The notes under the pieces: model-generated
What the model was told of the DNA's origin: nothing
Database searches by the model: none
What the model saw: the letters and a program-made list of their open reading frames with translations, nothing else
Source of the DNA: Planctomycetota bacterium
Lineage (GTDB): Bacteria > Planctomycetota > UBA1135 > GCA-002686595
Assembly (NCBI GenBank): GCA_028823185.1
Contig: JAPKBY010000097.1
Span: forward strand, 1-6,742
DNA: 6,742 nucleotides
Direction: 5' to 3'
Made by a program: the position numbers and the translations under genes
Part shown: piece after piece, positions 6,089 through 6,742 of the stretch
Position numbering within the stretch: position 1 is the stretch's first letter
How the letters are laid out: the number at the start of each line of letters is the position of its first letter

Positions 6089-6370
6089 ATGGAATCAAAA
6101 CGACTACTCAAAGAACTCTGCCGACGTCATGGGATGGATTACGAGAAGGGAGCTCCCCTCTTACCCATGATCGAACGCGCCCTCCAGTCTCCCCGAGAGG
6201 CTCGAATACGGCTCTTGAGGCTCGTAGAGCGGACGCTGAGATTCACAGGTGAAGATGTCTATCCATCAGACCTGGCTGAGGCGGCCCACAACCCTGACGT
6301 CTTAAGCGCGGTCGCCAAGGCTTTACACGACTGGAACCCCCCGGAGGAGTTCCTCGGCGGAGCCGCCTGA
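6089..6370 (+). CDS. Small uncharacterised helical protein
   Basis: I do not recognise a named family for this 93-residue soluble protein. No signal peptide, membrane helix or metal-binding cluster is visible; there is one Cys (11). The first half is rich in Arg, Leu and Glu and looks helical: 'KRLLKELCRRHG' (4-15), a short turn 'MDYEKGAP', then 'LLPMIERALQSPREARIRLL' (24-43) and on to about residue 52. The second half (55-84) has 'DLAEAAHNPDVLSAVAKALHDW' character and ends in a Pro/Gly-rich tail. The start chosen is ATG 6089, with AAGGAG 9 nt upstream. GTG 6071 (99 residues) is in frame, with GAGGG about 10 nt upstream, and is possible. It is transcribed divergently from the exporter operon and ends 32 nt before a strong hairpin. 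The basic, helical character would suit a protein- or nucleic-acid-binding role, but that is a guess. Confidence 0.72.
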   Translation: MESKRLLKELCRRHGMDYEKGAPLLPMIERALQSPREARIRLLRLVERTLRFTGEDVYPSDLAEAAHNPDVLSAVAKALHDWNPPEEFLGGAA

Positions 6371-6402
6371 GTCAATAGATCAAGTTCGTCCCCCCCACAT
6401 AA

Positions 6403-6438
6403 AAAGAGGCGGCGCGGCTCATGCCGCGTCGCCTCTTT
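6403..6438. terminator. Strong bidirectional terminator between two convergent genes
   Basis: AAAGAGGCGGCGCGGC (6403-6418) pairs with GCCGCGTCGCCTCTTT (6423-6438) along 16 positions with a single G-U wobble, closed by a TCAT loop. On the plus strand the stem ends in TTT followed by GATCTTATTTTCC. On the minus strand it ends in TTTTT followed by ATGTGG. It thus fits intrinsic termination both for the small gene ending at 6370 and for the minus-strand gene ending at 6461. Confidence 0.9.
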
Positions 6439-6460
6439 GATCTTATTTTCCGCTGCTCTC

Positions 6461-6742
6461 CTAGCGATGCTCCTGCTCGGCCTGCATCTCAAGTTGATGA
6501 GCATGCTCTTCGGCGCGACGAGACATCTCCTCTTCACGCTCTCGCAGCTCCTCAAAGCGGCGCTCGCGCTCTTCATGGGCTTGACGCATCCGTTCGCCAT
6601 GCTCCTCTTCTATCCTTCGGAGCTCATCCTCAAAACCGTTTGAGACCTCCTCGATGCGCCGATGGAGATCTTCGATCACTCGCTCGCGCTCCTCATGCAT
6701 GCTGCGTACGCGCTCCTCCTTGTGGGCTTCCATCTCATGCAT
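6461..6742 (-). CDS. Highly charged coiled-coil protein, C-terminal part (5' end may lie outside window)
   Basis: This minus-strand frame runs from the window edge to TAG at 6461-6463. The last three bases of the window happen to read ATG on this strand, but there is no upstream sequence to judge it as a start, so treat the gene as partial. The 93 visible residues are almost all Glu, Arg, His, Gln and small or hydrophobic residues, with no Pro, only two Gly (36, 49) and no Cys, so one long helix is expected. Hydrophobic positions fall on an 11-residue grid (V22, V33, I44, A55, L66, A77, A88, with L26/F37 and I30/L41/M52/F63). 'HEERER' occurs at 16-21 and 56-61. There is no membrane helix or known domain in view. 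The opposite-strand hydrophobic frame is a mirror of this composition. A strong terminator follows the stop. The function is unknown; a structural or scaffold role is only inference. Confidence 0.7.
   Translation of the reverse strand: MHEMEAHKEERVRSMHEERERVIEDLHRRIEEVSNGFEDELRRIEEEHGERMRQAHEERERRFEELREREEEMSRRAEEHAHQLEMQAEQEHR

Noticed and set aside
6437..6643. Plus-strand hydrophobic 68-residue open frame that looks like a membrane peptide
   Set aside because: It begins inside the terminator stem, has no Shine-Dalgarno, and is the mirror of the Glu/Arg-rich coiled-coil gene on the other strand. Antisense of charged codons reads as Leu/Phe/Ala.

Overview
This window most likely comes from the chromosome of a Gram-negative bacterium. 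Its base composition is moderately GC-rich, in the high fifties by eye. Three things point to a diderm: a periplasmic adaptor of the HlyD/MacA kind, a MacB-type ABC exporter that normally needs an outer-membrane partner, and good Shine-Dalgarno sequences ahead of most genes. The adaptor's N-terminal 'LRIDR' stretch ahead of its single membrane helix reminds me of deltaproteobacterial/Myxococcota adaptors. That placement is a weak inference, not a measurement.

Layout. The left edge (1-849, +) holds the C-terminal ~282 residues of a membrane-bound, ion-pumping pyrophosphatase (hppA) whose 5' part lies outside the window. A strong hairpin (873-903) follows, and then rsfS (+), the ribosomal silencing factor. 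rsfS has no ATG, GTG or TTG in a sensible place. The reading frame, the family N-terminus and a GGAG motif all point to an ATC start at 934. rsfS meets the next gene head-on across a short intergenic hairpin (1384-1409).

From 5952 down to 1406 runs one compact minus-strand operon of four genes: a membrane-fusion/adaptor protein, an ABC ATPase, and two different MacB/FtsX-type permeases. The gaps are 12, 4 and 1 nt, so the genes are almost certainly co-transcribed and translationally coupled. Together they should form a tripartite-type exporter with a heterodimeric permease. No TolC-like outer-membrane gene is present here, and the substrate cannot be read from the sequence.

A 136-bp spacer separates this operon from a divergent small gene (+, 6089-6370, 93 aa) that I do not recognise. 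Its Shine-Dalgarno sequence is one arm of an inverted repeat, so translation may be controlled by RNA folding. A near-perfect 16-bp hairpin (6403-6438) works as a shared terminator between it and a convergent minus-strand gene. That last gene runs off the right edge and encodes a very highly charged helical protein with a striking 11-residue (hendecad) periodicity.

The points most worth a second look are the ATC start of rsfS, the Shine-Dalgarno-masking hairpin ahead of the small gene, and the hendecad protein. I see no tRNA, rRNA, CRISPR array, insertion sequence, integrase or phage gene. Apart from these points the window looks like ordinary chromosome.
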